Assembly: GCA_010909165.1 (NCBI GenBank)
Contig: VJWM01000239.1
Coordinates: forward strand, 62,001-126,000
DNA length: 64,000 nucleotides
From: Anthoceros angustus
Lineage: Eukaryota; Streptophyta; Anthocerotopsida; Anthocerotales; Anthocerotaceae
Reading direction: 5' to 3'
The notes beneath the pieces are model-generated. The model was not told where the DNA came from. It searched no databases and worked only from the letters and a program-made list of their open reading frames with translations. Positions 10,837 to 22,008 of this stretch are shown here, one piece after another. The translations under genes and the position numbers were made by a program. Each line of letters opens with the position of its first letter. Position 1 is the first letter of the stretch.

Positions 10837-13800
10837 ATGATCCAGGGCGGGCGCGGGTATGGGGAGGAAGGTGGGCGGAATGTTCATTCCGTGGAGCTGA
10901 GTCCGGAGGAGGAGGAGCAGCAGCAGCAGCAGAGGACGGGGTGGCGGCCCAGCAGGAGCCTCACCATGCCGCCTCCGGTGATACGGCTCTACGGAGATGG
11001 GGATGGGGAGGAGGCGGGCCCCGGGGATCCGGAGGAGGAGCCCGGGAGGCGGAGCACGGCCGCGCCCTTGTACTTCATCTGCCCGATCTCGCTGGAGCTG
11101 ATGAAGGACCCGGTGACGCTGTGCACGGGGCAGACGTATGATCGGGAGAACATCGTGCGGTGGATCGAGTCCGGCCACAGGACGTGCCCCGCCACGGGCC
11201 AGGCCCTGCAGACGCTGGAGCTCATCCCGAACCACATGCTCAGGAGCCTGGTGCAGGAGTGGAGCACGATGAATCAGCGCATCGGGGTGGAGCCGGTTGT
11301 GAGCCCCTTGCCCACCGTGAAAGCGCAGGAGGTGAGTGTGATCTTGGTGATGGGTGGTGAGATTTCAGGGAAGAAAGAAGTCTGGATTCTTGATTCCGAG
11401 ATGTGGGCTGTGCATGTGGAGTAATGTGTGACAGTCGCTGGGTGGGTTGCAGGTGGGCGAATTGCTGCTGCAGATGAAGGAGGGGCCGGGGAAGCATGAG
11501 GCGGTGAGGCGGTTGCACGGGCTGGCGCGGCAGAGCATCAAGAACCAGGTGTGCATTGCTGAGCTGGGGGCGGTTCCCGTGCTGGCATCCCTGCTCTACA
11601 GCCAGGCGGAGGCGGAGATGGATGTGGTGCGGGCGGCCAAGCTGGCGGGGGTGGCCCGGGCGTCCACCGAGTCCCAGGAGCAGGGCTCGCCGTCGCCGGA
11701 CCGGCCCGGGGAAGATCTGCATGCCACCAGGAGGGGGAGCAACGCCACGGAGGTGGCCTCCACCAGCTCGCCAGCTTCCTTCAGGTCGGTGCCTCCCAGC
11801 CCGGAGCGGGACATTCTGGAGATCGTGGAGAGGTCGGAGCTGAAGGCGTCCTCCAGGCGGTCGCCCTTCCGGCGGCGGCAGGGGGATGACAACGCCGAGC
11901 CCAGCTACACCTGCTTTCCGGCTCTAGGCCGACGCAGGCACACGGCCAAGTCCTTTCTCCACGGGCCGGGGATGAATTCGAATTCCTCTCCCATGGCCAG
12001 GGATGTGGGTGTTGTGGAAGCCGAGGTGAAGACGACGGACCCGACCCAGACTGCTTCAGCTTCTGCGCCCAGGCAGGACCAGGGATCGAGGGGAGCAGCA
12101 GCTTCGAGAACGCTTTATCACGCGGATCCAGTTTCTGGGGTGAGATTACCCCGCATGTTGCAATGTCGGAGTCTGAGAAGGATGCGCTTCTCGCCTGCGA
12201 GGAAGCTCTGGCCCTCCTCAACCTCCTTCCGCTGGGAGATGACGACAGGCAGCTGATCATGGCGATTACGAATCGGGGCATAGCCATCTCCTGGTTCCTC
12301 CGGACTGAAGCCCGGATCAGCATCAAGCTCAACGCGCTCAGGTTGGTGAGGAACTTGGTGGGTTTGAGGGAGCTGGCGGGCCTGATTGGATCACGGCACG
12401 CCACATTCGTCAGGCTGCTGCGGTTTGTGAGGCACGATTTGCACCCGGAAGGGCTGAAGCTGGTGCTAGAAATCCTGCTCTTGATCTGCGGGTCCGGGGC
12501 TGCGCAGATGAAGAGGAGTCGACGCCGGGGCGGTGGAGTCTCTTCTCAGCTTCCTGGAAGCCCAGGTGGACGGCAGGCTGGATCGGTCTCCAATTATCGA
12601 CAACAGGCTGCCGTCTCCTAAGCCAGATCCGTGCCGGCCTCGGACTGCTCTTGACAGTCCGACGTCCTCCGGCACTCCCTTCAGTATGTTGACAGAAATG
12701 TGCAGGCCGCCATAGCCATCTCCTGAAGGAGGATGCGGGCGAGGAGCAGCACCTCTACCTGCGTCACGGAACTGCAGGCTGAACAAGGAGCTGGCGCTGC
12801 GCGTTGTGGACAAGCTGGTGGGCAAGGACCCGGACAGGTTGGCTATTGTGGCCAAATGCAAGGCAGGAATTCCGACCCTTGTTCGGCACATGGGCAGATT
12901 TCACCCCAGGCGACAGAGATCTGTGCTTCCATTCTGCGGGCTCTGTGTGGGCTGGAAAGCACGGACACTGCAACCACATACGATGTAGAAGTAGCAAGAC
13001 GGGCTGCAATTCAAGCTGGTGTCATCGATCAACTTGTGTTTGTTGTGCAGAGTGGTTGCACAGCAAAACTCGCCAGTCTGCTGCCCAATTGCTCAGAATC
13101 TTGAATTGGAAGCACAATTCGGGGAGTCCCTCCTGAGCGAAGCTTCTCGACCTCACTCGCATTTTTATTTCCCCGGGACAGTATTTGCAGTCGTTGGCAC
13201 GTTCATTAACCAAACCCGACAAGTTTAACGTACTCCCAGCCCTTCATCAGCAGCTCGTACAAAGCTACACATGCTTAAGGTGTCTGGGGAGATCCAAGCC
13301 GTTCGGTGTAGAATGCATATGCGTGACCTATTCTTTCATTTTAATTTTCTTACGAGTTCCAAAGACCAAGGTCTTTTAAAGTAACGACACTGATCAAACA
13401 AGGTAAAAAAGTCTTTAAAGTAAGACACTGATCAAATAAGGTAAAAAAGTTAAAAGTTAGCAGATATAAAAAGCTAAGTTAGTAGTTGCCTTGTTGAGAA
13501 GATGCATGTGTTGCACGCTTATGCAATCTCCTATTAAAGAGGAAGTGCTATAGCCACTTATGAAACCTGCCTAGAGAGGACTCTTAGTGATCAGTGGTTT
13601 GTAAGAATTCCTAGATTTAGCAGCTACTTAGTTGAGGTCGGTGCCTCCCAGCCCGGAGCGGGACATTCTGGAGATCGTGGAGAGGTCGGAGCTGAAGGCG
13701 TCCTCCAGGCGGTCGCCCTTCCGGCGGCGGCAGGGGGATGACAACGCCGAGCCCAGCTACACCTGCTTTCCGGCTCTAGGCCGACGCAGGCACACGGCCA

Positions 13801-14996
13801 AGTCCTTTCTCCACGGGCCGGGGATGAATTCGAATTCCTCTCCCATGGCCAGGGATGTGGGTGTTGTGGAAGCCGAGGTGAAGACGACGGACCCGACCCA
13901 GACTGCTTCAGCTTCTGCGCCCAGGCAGGACCAGGGATCGAGGGGAGCAGCAGCTTCGAGAACGCTTTATCACGCGGATCCAGTTTCTGGGGGTGAGATT
14001 ACCCCGCATGTTGCAATGTCGGAGTCTGAGAAGGATGCGCTTCTCGCCTGCGAGGAAGCTCTGGCCCTCCTCAACCTCCTTCCGCTGGGAGATGACGACA
14101 GGCAGCTGATCATGGCGATTACGAATCGGGGCATAGCCATCTCCTGGTTCCTCCGGACTGAAGCCCGGATCAGCATCAAGCTCAACGCGCTCAGGTTGGT
14201 GAGGAACTTGGTGGGTTTGAGGGAGCTGGCGGGCCTGATTGGATCACGGCACGCCACATTCGTCAGGCTGCTGCGGTTTGTGAGGCACGATTTGCACCCG
14301 GAAGGGCTGAAGCTGGTGCTAGAAATCCTGCTCTTGATCTGCGGGTCCGGGGCTGCGCAGATGAAGAGGGGAGTCGACGCCGGGGCGGTGGAGTCTCTTC
14401 TCAGCTTCCTGGAAGCCCAGGTGGACGGCAGGCTGGATCGGTCTCCAATTATCGACAACAGGCTGCCGTCTCCCAAGCCAGATCCGTGCCGGCCTCGGAC
14501 TGCTCTTGACAGTCCGACGTCCTCCGGGCACTCCCTTCAGTATGTTGACAGAAATGTGCAGGCCGCCATAGCCCATCTCCTGAAGGAGGATGCGGAGCGA
14601 GGAGCAGCACCTCTACCTGCGTCACGGAACTGCAGGCTGAACAAGGAGCTGGCGCTGCGCGTTGTGGACAAGCTGGTGGGCAAGGACCCGGACAGGTTGG
14701 CTATTGTGGCCAAATGCAAGGCAGGAATTCCGACCCTTGTTCGGCACATGGGCAAGATTTCACCCCAGGCGACAGAGATCTGTGCTTCCATTCTGCGGGC
14801 TCTGTGTGGGCTGGAAAGCACGGACACTGCAACCACATACGATGTAGAAGTAGCAAGACGGGCTGCAATTCAAGCTGGTGTCATCGATCAACTTGTGTTT
14901 GTTGTGCAGAGTGGTTGCACAGCAAAAACTCGCCAGTCTGCTGCCCAATTGCTCAGAATCTTGAATTGGAAGCACAATTCGGGGAGTCCCTCCTGA
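10837..14996 (+). CDS. U-box E3 ubiquitin ligase with ARM repeats (PUB-ARM type), disrupted by an internal tandem duplication
   Basis: Exon 1 (10,837-11,331) starts at the first true ATG; the open frame reaches back to a GTG at 10,828. It encodes an acidic/Gln-rich leader and a U-box at about residues 77-151 (FICPISLELMKDPVTL, GQTYDRENIVRWI, TCPATGQAL, LIPNHMLRSLVQEW), which recruits E2 enzymes. After a GTGAGT...TTGCAG intron, exon 2 begins at 11,453 and codes for helical ARM-type repeats (VGELLLQMKEG, AVPVLASLLYS), the likely substrate-binding part. The exon then enters a tandem duplication. The first copy loses frame at about 12,137. The second copy (13,635-14,996) is open to its TGA. If the two copies are treated as one, the gene is about 728 residues, a usual size for PUB-ARM proteins. 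As sequenced, the first reading is truncated within the ARM region. Substrate unknown. Confidence 0.8.
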
Positions 14997-15500
14997 GCGA
15001 AGCTTCTCGACCTCACTCGCATTTTTATTTCCCAGGACAGTATTTGCAGTCGTTGGCACGTTCATTAACCAAACCCGACAAGTTTAACGTACTCCCAGCC
15101 CTTCATCAGCAGCTCGTACAAAGCTACATGCTTAAGGTGTCTGGGAGATCCAAGCCGTTCGGTGTAGAATGCATATGCGTGACCTATTCTTTCATTTTAA
15201 TTTTCTTACGAGTTCCAAAGACCAAGGTCTTTTAAAGTAACGACACTGATCAAACAAGGTAAAAAAGTCTTTAAAGTAAGACACTGATCAAATAAGGTAA
15301 AAAAGTTAAAAGTTAGCAGATATAAAAAGCTAAGTTAGTAGTTGCCTTGTTGAGAAGATGCATGTGTTGCACGCTTATGCAATCTCCTATTAAAGAGGAA
15401 GTGCTATAGCCACTTATGAAACCTGCCTAGAGAGGACTCTTAGTGATCAGTGGTTTGTAAGAATTCCTAGATTTAGCAGCTACTTAGTTGAGGTCGGGCT
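11783..15500 (+). repeat. Direct tandem duplication of the U-box gene 3' part, unit about 1.85 kb
   Basis: Copy 1 is 11,783-13,634 and copy 2 is 13,635-15,492. Both begin at AGGTCGG, and the same seven bases recur where copy 2 ends (about 15,493), as expected for a head-to-tail duplication through microhomology. Copies include the ARM coding part and about 500 bp of 3' flank. Differences are about ten, nearly all 1-2 bp losses or gains in short runs: GGGG/GGGGG at 12,137, AAAA/AAAAA near 13,063, CC/CCC near 12,716. They fall mainly in copy 1 and break its frame. Confidence 0.9.
13635..14996 (+). CDS. Intact ARM-repeat part of the U-box ligase (copy 2; no start or U-box of its own)
   Basis: An open frame of about 450 codons to the TGA at 14,994-14,996. 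It starts at a duplication junction, not at a start codon. The N-terminal 120 residues are a Ser/Pro/Arg-rich linker (SVPPSPERDILEIVERSEL). Helical repeats follow (CEEALALLNLLPLGDDDRQL, LKLVLEILLLICGSGAA, LALRVVDKLVGKDP, AAIQAGVIDQLVFVVQSG) and the end is QSAAQLLRILNWKHNSG. These are ARM-like repeats of the PUB family. On its own it would have no ligase domain. It most plausibly represents the correct continuation of exon 2 that starts at 11,453. Confidence 0.75.
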   Translation, partial: RSVPPSPERDILEIVERSELKASSRRSPFRRRQGDDNAEPSYTCFPALGRRRHTAKSFLHGPGMNSNSSPMARDVGVVEAEVKTTDPTQTASASAPRQDQGSRGAAASRTLYHADPVSGGEITPHVAMSESEKDALLACEEALALLNLLPLGDDDRQLIMAITNRGIAISWFLRTEARISIKLNALRLVRNLVGLRELAGLIGSRHATFVRLLRFVRHDLHPEGLKLVLEILLLICGSGAAQMKRGVDAGAVESLLSFLEAQVDGRLDRSPIIDNRLPSPKPDPCRPRTALDSPTSSGHSLQYVDRNVQAAIAHLLKEDAERGAAPLPASRNCRLNKELALRVVDKLVGKDPDRLAIVAKCKAGIPTLVRHMGKISPQATEICASILRALCGLESTDTATTYDVEVARRAAIQAGVIDQLVFVVQSGCTAKTRQSAAQLLRILNWKHNSGSPS

Positions 15501-15960
15501 GTGGGATACATAAGGACGAGAACAAGGGCTTTGAGGAGGAGAGAACAAAGGCTTTGAGGAGAATGAGACATTCACTCTTTGAGAGAGCAGGCAAGTGTGC
15601 GCTACAAGCCTTGTGTTGTGAGAGAGAGCTGTGGAGAGCAAGCTTGTTGACAGAGAGTTGTAGAGAGCAAGCTTGTCGTGGAGAGTTGTAGAGAGCAAGC
15701 TTGTCGTGGAGTCAAGGGCAGTAGCCAGTTCGACGTAAACAGCCAGATTCCATCGTTGTATTTTTTCAATAAAGAGCAGCACCCGGAGGAAGTGGCCTGC
15801 GACTTGTCAGTGGACGGCGGGCTACTTGGAGCCTAGTGCTGTGTCGCGAGGTTGAGAGCACTGAGAATCATGCCAGTCTCTTGTGGAGTGAATTGGCAAG
15901 GTCCTAAGCTGGAAAGTCAGCACTTGTCGCTTCCTTACTGGCGGCATAGCGATAGTGTTA
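15345..15960 (+). repeat. Possible LTR-like or leader segment with short internal repeats
   Basis: A TGTTGA start near 15,347, a CAATAAAGAGC poly(A)-type signal near 15,767 and structured GC-rich sequence after it resemble the U3-R-U5 order of a solo LTR, but no target duplication or second LTR was found. Three near-copies of GTTGTAGAGAGCAAGCTTGT lie at about 15,630-15,710. No coding region. Confidence 0.25.
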
Positions 15961-16042
15961 ATTTAAGCCTCTTTGAATAAATTTTTTTACAAAGTCCAAA
16001 GACAAACGTCTTAAGCCCCATGTTGAAGGCTATATACACTAT

Positions 16043-16872
16043 ATGATATTTCTAAAGATGGCTCAATTAAGCACCAAGAGAAAACTATCTCCTTCCGATT
16101 TTGATTCAAAGAAAGATTTGCCTATATCGGTGCATAAAAAAAAAGCAAAGATCACACACGAACCGAATATTAGTTCGGCGAATTCCAAGGTTGTTTCAAA
16201 GAGATGCACATCCGTAAGGATCCCATGTGAACGGAGTGCGGCGAATACTAGTCCAGCGAAGTCGAAGATTGTTTCAAAGAGTTTCACATTTGCAAAGATC
16301 CCACATGAACGCAATGTAGCGAAATCGAAGGTTGTTTCAAAGAGTTTCACACTTGTAAAGATCCCACATGAATGTAGTGCAGCGAAATCAAAGGATGTTT
16401 CAGAGAGTTTCGATTTCACATCACCCATTGATAGGAAAATATTGCAACCAAATGAATACAAGATCATTCATGTTGAAGGGGATGGAAAATGTTTGTTCAG
16501 AGCTGTCGCTGGATCATACTTTTACGGGAAGTTAGATAACGCTAGTCAAGGCGCGTGGCGGATGTTTTACGCAAAAGGGCTATGACCGAATTAGAAAGCC
16601 GTCGAGACACCTACAAAGATTTAGTAGAGGGCGACATAGACAACTATATTAAGAGGATGAGTATGGTCACGGAGTGGGGTGGCGAATTAGAGCTCTTGAT
16701 GTTAGCACAAGTCTTAAAAACATCAATCTCAGTTTATGTCAAATGTCAAGGAGGGGTCATATTTCTTGCAAAATATGAACCCATTGAATTTGAAAAGAAA
16801 AAATCACGTACCGTCAATGTATGGTATAACGGCAACTCCCATTATAATTTTATACAATTATCACCTCATTAG
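16043..16872 (+). pseudogene. OTU-domain cysteine protease gene, copy A (one frameshift)
   Basis: The frame from 16,043 (or the second ATG at 16,058) gives a Lys/Ser-rich N-terminus with three to four imperfect 20-25-residue repeats of the pattern KSKVVSKSFTLxKIPHE. An OTU domain follows: YKIIHVEGDGKCLFRAVAGS carries the catalytic D-G-x-C, and the other end NGNSHYNFIQL carries the His. Between them ADVLRKRAMTELESR and ELELLMLAQVLKTSISVYV match OTU helices and strand. OTU proteins are deubiquitinating enzymes. A one-base loss near 16,548 (the other copies have one more T) shifts the frame between the two halves, so this copy is broken as sequenced. Four related copies exist in the window; OTU domains are also found in some transposons, so the origin is open. 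Confidence 0.7.
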
Positions 16873-17319
16873 CTCTTTATACATTTGATAGGTATTTTAT
16901 TAAGAAATATATTTGAAACTATGGTTATAAATGTTATTGTAGTTGAGTTATATTCAATCTTTATTTATAGTTTATTTCAAAAACTTTCTAACATCAAGAT
17001 TTATCTCTTGACGGTGGCCCTACTTTTTAGTTGCCAAGCTTGCATGCATAGTCCCTACTTGCATGCAGTCTTTGACTGTTGCATACTGAACCGTTTGAGC
17101 AACAGCAATCTCAATTTCAAATTCTGGTGCCCCCAAATAAGAGACAATCGTCTGCAATTATTGCTGCTTCTTAGTCTAGGTGGAGAGGGGTGGATGGCGC
17201 ATTTTAATTGTGACGTCCGTCTCACCTGTGTCCAATCTCACAACACCTTCTTCCGGCCCACCTTTGCTTGACGGAACCGTGCAGGTCACATCTACTGGCA
17301 CTACTAGGAAAAGTATCCT

Positions 17320-17990
17320 TTTACAACGGATTTTACAACGAGTTTACATCACTTTTACAACGACCGTTGTAAAATTATTGTTGTAAACACCCCTTAGTAA
17401 TATACGTTGTAAAAACGTCAAATGTATATACTACATAGACGTATATGTCCTTGCATATAGTATACGAACATGGTCTACACTGTTGTAAAATGGACTGTTG
17501 TAAATATTCTAAATCCTGCTCCATGGACATTAGTGCCATATACAAACTGGGCACATTGTGGGTGAATCCGAAGTCTTATCTTACTCCAGTCAGTTATGTA
17601 TGCCGTTATAAATATGGACGGCCTGTTATTGAAACCATGGTAAATTGAGTCGTTGTAAAACCTTTCTACCGTTATAAATATCTCCACAAATTCAAACTAT
17701 TATAAATAATAATAAATTAACCCATTACAAACTCCAATATTTTCAATAAAATATACCATTGTAAAAAGTTTCCCGCCCAAATTCAAATCCTTGTAAAAAA
17801 TGTATACCATTGTAAATTCTACAGTTATAAATATTTCCCCCCAAAATTCAAATCGATGTAAATAATTCAACCCGTTGTAAATTCTGCTGTTGTAAAGAGT
17901 TTCTGCCTTTGTAGATTTCTCCCACCAAAATTCAAAACATTGTTAATAATTTAAACCAATATAAATTCTGATGTTGCAAATAATTCAGGT
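17320..17990. repeat. Left subterminal repeat array of the CACTA element
   Basis: Many copies of a GTTGTAAA/TTTACAAC-type motif in both orientations, some decayed to TTATAAA. The matching array at the right end is at about 27,830-28,520. Confidence 0.85.
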
Positions 17991-18130
17991 TATAGTATAT
18001 AGTATATAGTATATAGTATATAGTATATAGTATATAATATATAATTATATAGTATAGTATATAGTATATAGTATATAGTATATAGTATATAATTATATAG
18101 TATATAGTATATAGTATATAGTATATATTG
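17990..18130. repeat. (TATAG/TA)n microsatellite
   Basis: About 20 units of AGTATAT with two ATAATTATAT interruptions. Confidence 0.9.
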
Positions 18131-18441
18131 AATAGTAAATAGTAAGTAATAAGTAGTAAATATTATAAATAGTTTGGGCTATTGTAAAGTATTTCAAAAT
18201 TGTCCTATAGAAAAAATTGCCAAAAATTGCACTATATTTGCTACTAGGCAAAAATCCTACAGTACTCTACTACAACACTACCTATAGTAGTCTACTGTAA
18301 TTAATATGTAATTGCTACCAACTTTCAACCATCTCCAATTCATCATAAGAGGCCTGAAAAAATACAGACATCAAAGAGGTGTTCATCATTAGATTCGAGC
18401 CCTCGCAATAGCTTTGTACAATCAAGACGTTCAATAGACGA

Positions 18442-19269
18442 TTACCTACAATCATGCAGAAGCATTATTCTTCTACATAGACGAGGAAGCATATGGTTTA
18501 GCATAAAACCATCATCTTCAACAATGTTGTGATAGATAGCCTCCATCACCTTGGCATCTGACTCTTCAATTCCATACTCTGCAGCAATCAAGTCGTTCCA
18601 CATAGTTAAAGCCTTCATCTTCTTCCCATTTGAGTGCTGTTGTTGAACCATAGGAGGGGCAGGGTGTCCACTCTCCTTCCAATATGCATTCAACTTCTTC
18701 AGCCATAAACCTAGTTTGGACGCCATAGTAGCAATCTCCTGAGTTGTGGGGCTCTTACCAAACCTACCTTCATACCGAGCCACAAAGGCCTTCTGACCTC
18801 CATTGCCAAAATGAGCGAAAGGTTTGATCATGTTTGTTGCAGCCACCTTCTGCTGGGATGGGGCCACTACCCCATCCCTCTTGTCACATTCCTCCTTCAA
18901 GAAAATCTGCTAGTGCTCCTCCTTCACAGATTTGGGCCTCACCTTCTTGATTCCGTCCAAAAGGTTGCTAGCTTCCCTCCGCACATTGTTCCTCCAAAAC
19001 TTGATGTTACTGGAGAAAAACTGCATCGCAATGGCATCCACAGTCCAAGGACCAAATATCAATGTGCGAATGTTAGATTCCACAAGGAGTCTTGTACCCT
19101 CAGTCTCATCCCAAAAGCTTTGTACCAATGGATTGCAGAAAAATCTCGCACTCCAGCAACACTGGTCTCTCATGTGCACCCAGGAATTGGTGTCACGCGG
19201 ATCCGGTGTCATTGCCCTGGTATGACCGCACCACGCTCCATCTCTTGTTGCACATGCCATATACCTCAC
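18442..19269 (-). pseudogene. CACTA-internal ORF, unknown protein, with one in-frame stop
   Basis: Two minus-strand segments (19,269-18,910 and 18,906-18,442) lie in the same frame and are separated by one TAG. No ATG opens the second, so they are one former coding region of about 275 codons. The visible sequence is hydrophilic, with FGKSPTTQEIATMASKLGLW and KKMKALTMWNDLIAAEYGI. It lies on the strand opposite to the TNP2 transposase. CACTA elements usually carry a second protein (TnpA-like) that binds the subterminal repeats; the position fits such a role, but I do not recognise the family, and the opposite orientation is unusual. Confidence 0.4.
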
Positions 19270-19442
19270 ACATTGCTTCCACCCTCCACACCACGCGCGG
19301 CCCCTCGCACGTCACGGTGCCCCTCTTTTCTCGCGCGGGAGGTCGCAGGGGACAGTGGCCCTTTTTCATGCACGACAATTACTTCCAAGTATGATTTTGT
19401 TCACTGGAATATTAGGTTTTTCGTTTGGAGATCCGCGGTGCA

Positions 19443-19510
19443 CACTACTACTACTACTACTACTACACTACTACTACTACTATTACTACTACTATTACTA
19501 CTACTACCTC
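19443..19510. repeat. (CTA)n microsatellite
   Basis: About twenty ACT/CTA triplets with a few ATT variants. Confidence 0.9.
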
Positions 19511-19645
19511 ATGCTGCTTTTGACCGTACTACCCCATGGCATGCCTCTTCCATTTACGTAATATGGGAGTCCGCCATGCTGCTTTTGACTGCACTACCTC
19601 ATGGCATGCCTCTTGGATTTATCTAGCAATATAGTAGTCTGCCAT
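19505..19645. repeat. Tandem repeat, two units of about 68 bp
   Basis: Both units share CATGCTGCTTTTGAC, then CATGGCATGCCTCTT, and an ATAT-to-GTC(T/C)GCCATG ending. About 85 percent alike by eye. Confidence 0.7.
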
Positions 19646-20689
19646 GGGAATCCATCTTCTCCAAACTTGTTTGGCCTACATATTGATGAGGTGGAATGAA
19701 GTTGGATTGCGGAGTGTGCAGATCATGGCCGTCTCCCCTAGCTAGATCCCCCTGCTACATGCGTGCCGTTATACTTCAAATGTGTACTGGGTGGGAGATG
19801 GCATTGTGCTTTTGGGTCACCTGTGCCGAGGGCCTTCAAGGACAAGTGGATGTATCATGGCACTTGGGCGAGGCCGTAGAGTGCCAAAAAAAAGGGGTTT
19901 GGTTTGGTTTGGTTTGGTGAGCTATGCCTACCTATAATGAATCCTACAACCAGCGCAAAAGCAATACGACCATAGTTAGAATCTAACAATGAAACACTAA
20001 CCACTCAAAGCTTGAACATCAAGCTCTGAATCTTCAGGCTTGAACAACATGCTTGAATATTCAGGCTTGAACATGCGACCTAAACAACAGGTCTGATGAC
20101 ACACTCTTATGGTACATTAGGAACTACCCGTAGGAAAACCAGATGGTGGCACTCGAATCTACTAGTGGAAAAAGAGAACAAAAATTAAATCAACTTACCT
20201 GACACAGGTCATATATCCTCTTCGGGAATATCATACTCCACATCAAAATTTCTTCGACGCTTCACAAGACGAAGGACAAGTTCATCGACATCTTCTGCAC
20301 AACATGCGCCCTCCTTACATATCTATACACCAGCTTTAACCCTCTTGCTCACGGTCCTCTTCAATACTTCATGAATGGGGGTCCTTTGACCTCCTGGAAG
20401 GAGTGGAGCTTCCTTAGGTCCTTCATGAATCTCCCTGTCACGAGGGCAATCATCGCCATCGGCTTGACTATCACACACAGCTTCATACACCTCATCATAA
20501 GGCGTGACATGGTGGACAAGACGGGAATTGTGGAATTCCCCACTGCACGATCTACTGGGAGACCTGCTACATAATGTTTGCCTGGGGTATCCTACACCCC
20601 TGGCCTACATCCTCCATCTCCACCAGCCCTAGTTGAGGGCATCTGATGCCACGCTGGTGTGGATATCTCGCCATGAAGAGGATACCTAG

Positions 20690-21425
20690 CCATCTCAATG
20701 ACCCACTCTGGCATTTCCTTCAATTTCTCACCCCTAGATGTATGTGCAGGCTTCAATTTTGATCGTGGCACCTCGTGGCACGGCGATCGTGGCACTCTGG
20801 ACACCTCCAAGGCTTCTCCAGATGTTGGTAGTAGCGATGCAAGGGGCTCATGCCTACATCTCGCTTGCCTCATCACGGCCTGCATCTCGCCAAGGACAGT
20901 AGATGTCGTGAAAATCGACATGTGGAGCACAGCCTTCCCATACAAACGTGCAGCGGGTGCGGTGGCGCCATCCCCACGCGTGCGGTGCGGGCGCAATCCC
21001 CATCCCCACGCTGCGGCGCGGCGCCATCTCCACGCGCCGCTCTTGCGGCCCTCACGAACATGCACTGCGGTGCCATCCCCATCCCCATGCGCTGCAGGTG
21101 CAGTGACCCCATCTCCACGCGCCGCTCTTGCAGCCCTCCCAAAAGCACAAGTTGCACCTGCAGCGACGCCATCTCTACGCAAGGCTCCACCAGCCCTCCC
21201 ACTTATACGGGCTGCACTTGCAAGAGCGCCATCCCCATCCCCACGCGCTGCTGCAGCAGCAAGAGCGCCATCCCCACGCGCCGCTGCTGCAGCAAGAGCG
21301 CCATCCCCACGCGCTGCTGGTACAGCAAGAGCGCCATCCCCACGCGCTGCTGCTGCTGCAGGAGCGCGTTCCCCACGCCAAGTCCTCTCAGCCTTCTTCA
21401 TAGTTTGCGAACCCATCTTCCACAT
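20690..21425 (-). repeat. Alanine/glycine-coding GC-rich minisatellite inside the CACTA element
   Basis: Between about 20,950 and 21,375 a roughly 33-39 bp unit with the core GCCATCCCCACGCGC repeats about a dozen times. It is open in several frames; on minus it spells AARGDGALAAA-type repeats. The frame extends to 20,592, with sequence such as LPEWVIEMARYPLHGE-like text after the repeat, so it may have been an exon of the minus-strand gene. The repeat is not evidence for a particular function. Confidence 0.6.
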
Positions 21426-21594
21426 ATTCTCGAGAAAAATGAAGCCCGCCAGTGATCACATCCTTGTTGTGGCTTTTACATGGCCCTTTGCCCCGACCTC
21501 TACACCTGCCATGAAAAGATCTCCTTGCCTCTTTCCCACGCGCCCCACGTCCGGGGTCCTCCTCCTCTACCACCCTGGACGGTCCTGAATGATT

Positions 21595-22008
21595 TCATGT
21601 TGAAGATACATAGGGAGACTTCCCACACTTGCCTCGTCCTCGCACAATACTGCTAGTGCATTCGACAACATATTGGCTCTCAAATTCTGCATCAGATAGC
21701 TCTTTCTCGAGAATGTGAGTTGCCTCCATCCTTTTGGATTTGAGCTTGCTCCATTTCTCCCTCAAGCCTGACCCTGCACCACCCAACATTGTTTTTGCAG
21801 CCATCAAGTTCCTGCTATTCACACCCTGCTGTGAGTCCTCGAGCCCCATACCACCAATCACCGTGTCGACAGCAGCATCTCCACATGTGAGGGTTGTTGT
21901 TGTCAAGCGTCTAATGTCTGTATCTGCCTCCGCATGAAATATCGGCTTCTTGTGTTTGGGCATCTGGACGAACAGCAGGTTGTGAGTAGCAGGAGTTGTG
22001 GAGCACAC
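21595..22008 (-). CDS. CACTA-internal ORF, unknown hydrophilic protein (putative exon)
   Basis: A 137-codon minus frame. Near its start it has MPKHKKPIFHAEADTD; later it has a glycine-bearing stretch, basic LREKWSKLKSKRMEATHILE and acidic EKELSDAEFESQYVV. It runs in the same orientation as the alanine-repeat frame (20,592-21,425) and the 18,442-19,269 frame. All three could be exons of one minus-strand gene reading away from the transposase. I do not recognise the family. Confidence 0.35.
   Translation of the reverse strand: MCSTTPATHNLLFVQMPKHKKPIFHAEADTDIRRLTTTTLTCGDAAVDTVIGGMGLEDSQQGVNSRNLMAAKTMLGGAGSGLREKWSKLKSKRMEATHILEKELSDAEFESQYVVECTSSIVRGRGKCGKSPYVSST

Noticed and set aside
10015-11235. 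406-codon minus-strand frame rich in Pro, Arg and Leu
   Set aside because: It is antisense to the U-box exon and its GC-rich leader; no domain, compositional frame only.
20698-21588. 296-codon plus-strand frame through the alanine repeat
   Set aside because: The repeat is open in several frames on both strands; no recognisable sequence outside the repeat on this strand.
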